From Anaerolineales bacterium (lineage in GTDB: Bacteria; Chloroflexota; Anaerolineae; 4572-78; J111): DNA of 5,735 nt. The first letter of the stretch is position 1, and every line of letters starts with the position of its first letter. The notes below the pieces were generated by a model. It saw only the letters and a program-made list of their open reading frames with translations. It was not told the DNA's origin and did not search any database. Of this stretch, positions 4,656-5,735 are shown piece after piece. A program made the position numbers and the translations under genes. The stretch is from NCBI GenBank assembly GCA_012032575.1, contig JAAUSP010000501.1:1-5735 (forward strand), read 5' to 3'.

Positions 4656-4916
4656 ATGAATGATTATACAGAATGCAGAAAGGAAGCACTATTAAACAAT
4701 AAGCCGTGCGAAAACAAAGAATGTCGTCATTGGATAGACCATCGAAGCGGCTATAATTGCACAATCATAACTGCTGATAAAGAAGGCCCAAAAACTCTTG
4801 ACGAGGTTGCTAGAATTCTTAATTTATCCACACCAAGAGTTAAACAAATTGAAAACATTATTGTTGATAAATTAAAGAAAAGAAAGATTTTGAAGGTTCT
4901 CGATGAAGACGACTAA
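4656..4916 (+). CDS. small sigma-70 region 4-like HTH protein with N-terminal cysteines
   Basis: 86 residues from the ATG at 4656. The N-terminal part has C7, C18, C23, H25 and C35 (KPCENKECRHWI and YNCTII), which look like metal ligands or structural cysteines. Residues 44-76 (GPKTLDEVARILNLSTPRVK and QIENIIVDKLKK) match sigma-70 region 4.2, the helix-turn-helix that reads the -35 element; TPRVKQIE corresponds to the recognition helix. Regions 2 and 3 are absent, so it is not a complete sigma factor. It probably binds DNA or RNA polymerase as a regulator. A longer reading from TTG 4620 would place coding sequence over a strong promoter and is rejected. It ends KILKVLDEDD, and its last 14 bases overlap the next gene. 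Confidence 0.82.
   Translation: MNDYTECRKEALLNNKPCENKECRHWIDHRSGYNCTIITADKEGPKTLDEVARILNLSTPRVKQIENIIVDKLKKRKILKVLDEDD
4892..4896 (+). promoter_or_regulatory. Shine-Dalgarno for the gene at 4903
   Basis: GAAGG inside the end of the sigma-like gene, six bases before the ATG at 4903. It supports that ATG even though it lies 14 bases inside the upstream coding region. Confidence 0.5.
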
Positions 4917-5121
4917 AATTTATTATCAAGACGACATACAATTTTTAGATTTAATTATTTTTTTATTTTTTTCAAAATTAGAATTGTATAATTTAATTGG
5001 AATTTCATTATCATTTCGTTCTGAAATCGGGGAAGTGAGTTATTATTTTGTAAACGGTTCTCATAATGCTTCTTTAATTCTCTCACAAGATACCTTAAAA
5101 ATTTGGAGAATGTTAAAATGA
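4903..5121 (+). CDS. small array protein, KIWRMLK tail, unknown function
   Basis: A 72-residue protein: MKTTKIYYQDDIQFLDLIIF, a hydrophobic run LFFSKLELYNLIGISLSF, then SEIGEVSYYFVNGSHNASLI and LSQDTLKIWRMLK. The hydrophobic part (about 14-38) is interrupted by K and E, so a membrane helix is possible but not clear. The tail LKIWRMLK is the family tail with Trp in the aromatic position and an added Lys. The start overlaps the sigma-like gene by 14 bases behind GAAGG, and the stop overlaps the ATG at 5118 as ATGA. The GGAGA within its tail codons (5105-5109) is the next gene's ribosome binding site. The function is unknown. Confidence 0.7.
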   Translation: MKTTKIYYQDDIQFLDLIIFLFFSKLELYNLIGISLSFRSEIGEVSYYFVNGSHNASLILSQDTLKIWRMLK

Positions 5122-5330
5122 AAATTTATCGGATTCATGCTGACTTCATTCCAGAAAAAGCCGGATTTATTCCAGTTTGGTTTAATTTTTACGCAGATTT
5201 TAAGAGAGTTATTGATGGGTTTGTTTTTACCGATAATAACATCGCGAATAGTTATTCTTCTTACAATCCAAATCTTAAAACAAACGAGATTTCTTTATTT
5301 TCCATTCAAATTTTCAACTTGCTAAAATAA
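5118..5330 (+). CDS. small array protein, QIFNLLK tail, unknown function
   Basis: A 70-residue protein: MKIYRIHADFIPEKAGFIPV, WFNFYADFKRVIDGFVFTDN, then NSYSSYNPNLKTNEISLFSI and QIFNLLK. It is aromatic and beta-prone, like the other array members. The tail IQIFNLLK matches that of the preceding gene (LKIWRMLK) in pattern and ends with the same added Lys, so these two form a sub-type. The ATG at 5118 has GGAGA eight bases upstream and an ATGA overlap; an in-frame TTG at 5103 lies before that site and is rejected. It is the last gene of the array, ending TAA with no overlap, followed by a 58-base spacer. The function is unknown. Confidence 0.7.
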   Translation: MKIYRIHADFIPEKAGFIPVWFNFYADFKRVIDGFVFTDNNIANSYSSYNPNLKTNEISLFSIQIFNLLK

Positions 5331-5388
5331 TAGACTATTTATAAACAAGTTTCACAAGAAACCTGATTGTTATTTATAGGAGAATAAA
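5331..5388 (+). promoter_or_regulatory. spacer with two TATTTATA copies, a small hairpin and a strong ribosome binding site
   Basis: This is one of the few true gaps. TATTTATA occurs at 5336-5343 and again at 5371-5378. Between them GTTTC ACAA GAAAC (5349-5362) makes a five-pair hairpin followed by a T-rich stretch, a weak terminator candidate. AGGAGA at 5378-5383 stands five bases before the ATG at 5389. The arrangement suggests the end of the small-gene transcript and fresh expression of the next gene, but I see no convincing -35/-10 pair. Confidence 0.35.
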
Positions 5389-5700
5389 ATGGCTGATAAG
5401 AAATTACTACTCGAAGATAAAGAAATTGTTAATTTCCGTAGACTTGCCGGTTTTAAACCCAAATCTACTGAACAATTTCTTTCAACAAGAAAAACGCTGA
5501 CCGAAGGTCTTGATGGCGGTGGCGTTCCTGGTGAAGATGAGAAAATGAAAGAGGCGGAACTCCCTGGTGAAGAGGAAGCCCCTGAAATGGCTCCCGAAGC
5601 TCCTGCGCCGGAAATGGACATGGCGCCCGCTGGAGATGAGGCTCCTGAAATGGGCGGAGAAGGTTCTCTATCTCTTTCCCAGGAAGATGCAAAACCTTGA
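5389..5700 (+). CDS. acidic low-complexity phage protein, possible virion/prohead component
   Basis: 103 residues with a strong AGGAGA ribosome binding site. The N-terminal 42 residues (MADKKLLLEDKEIVNFRRLA, then GFKPKSTEQFLSTRKTLTEG) are ordered-looking and basic. They recall, from memory only, the LL-E-x-x-I-RRFMKLA-type N-termini of small proteins in large marine phages that are often virion or prohead associated. Residues 43-94 are acidic and Pro/Ala/Met-rich, with repeated EAPEM/PAPEM units, and are likely disordered. The G+C here is clearly higher than in the array genes, because of GCN, CCN and GGN codons. The frame stops at TGA 5698, but the -1 frame continues sensibly (LISRIADAISGLT), so the true product may be longer. 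Antisense ORFs here are composition artefacts. Confidence 0.75.
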   Translation: MADKKLLLEDKEIVNFRRLAGFKPKSTEQFLSTRKTLTEGLDGGGVPGEDEKMKEAELPGEEEAPEMAPEAPAPEMDMAPAGDEAPEMGGEGSLSLSQEDAKP

Positions 5701-5735
5701 TTTCTCGTATTGCTGATGCGATTTCTGGTTTAACC
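5697..5735 (+). CDS. partial ORF in the -1 frame: next gene, or continuation of the acidic protein
   Basis: From TTG 5697, within the TTGA that also holds the previous stop, the frame reads MISRIADAISGLT to the window edge. It could be a coupled gene with a TTG start. Alternatively, it could be the C-terminal domain of the acidic protein joined by a -1 shift on AAAA (5691-5694), giving SQEDAKTLISRIADAISGLT. Too little is visible to decide. Confidence 0.4.
   Translation, partial: MISRIADAISGLT

Noticed and set aside
5137..5325. Alternative-frame + strand ORF inside the last array gene
   Set aside because: The other frame has Shine-Dalgarno, ATGA overlap and family tail; this one has none of them.
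5370..5692. Two antisense ORFs rich in Ser/Gly or His/Pro over the acidic gene
   Set aside because: Low-complexity by-products of the EAPEM-type repeats on the + strand; no start signals.

Overview
The window looks like part of a large tailed-phage genome (or a prophage or phage-like metagenomic contig). It is AT-rich, and every supported gene lies on the + strand. Genes are packed with 4-base ATGA stop/start overlaps. Replication and nucleotide-metabolism enzymes are interspersed with many tiny proteins of unknown function, and the right end carries an acidic, low-complexity protein of a kind seen among virion or prohead proteins. The host cannot be determined. A lipoprotein with an LFAC lipobox and standard stop codons fit a bacterial host.

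Layout. 3-800 is the C-terminal part of a DNA polymerase III alpha subunit (DnaE-like). 797-1548 is a first array of small genes joined by ATGA overlaps; its first copy is broken. 1545-1977 holds a short lipoprotein and an unknown 72-residue protein. 1974-2402 is a complete dUTPase. 2406-2758 holds small GTG-started genes of a second tail type, one of which appears frameshifted. 2762-3049 is an unknown 95-residue protein. 3140-4159 is a CBS-less IMP dehydrogenase/GMP reductase family enzyme, more like GMP reductase. 4199-5330 is a second array of small genes, interrupted at 4656-4916 by a small sigma-70-region-4-like protein with a good sigma-70-type promoter placed so that its mRNA would be nearly leaderless. 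5389-5700 is the acidic protein; its reading continues plausibly in the -1 frame to the window edge.

How it fits together. The polymerase, dUTPase and GMPR/IMPDH-like enzyme would serve phage DNA synthesis and nucleotide pools. The sigma-like protein is a candidate transcription regulator.

The most unusual feature is the array. At least seven small proteins (about 55-79 residues), one broken copy, and even the polymerase end in variants of one C-terminal tail, roughly [I/L/V]-K-x-[F/Y/W]-K-x-L, usually with the stop codon inside the next gene's ATGA start. The tail is kept with different synonymous codons, which suggests selection on the peptide as well as on the coupling junction. I do not recognise this family, and its function is unknown.
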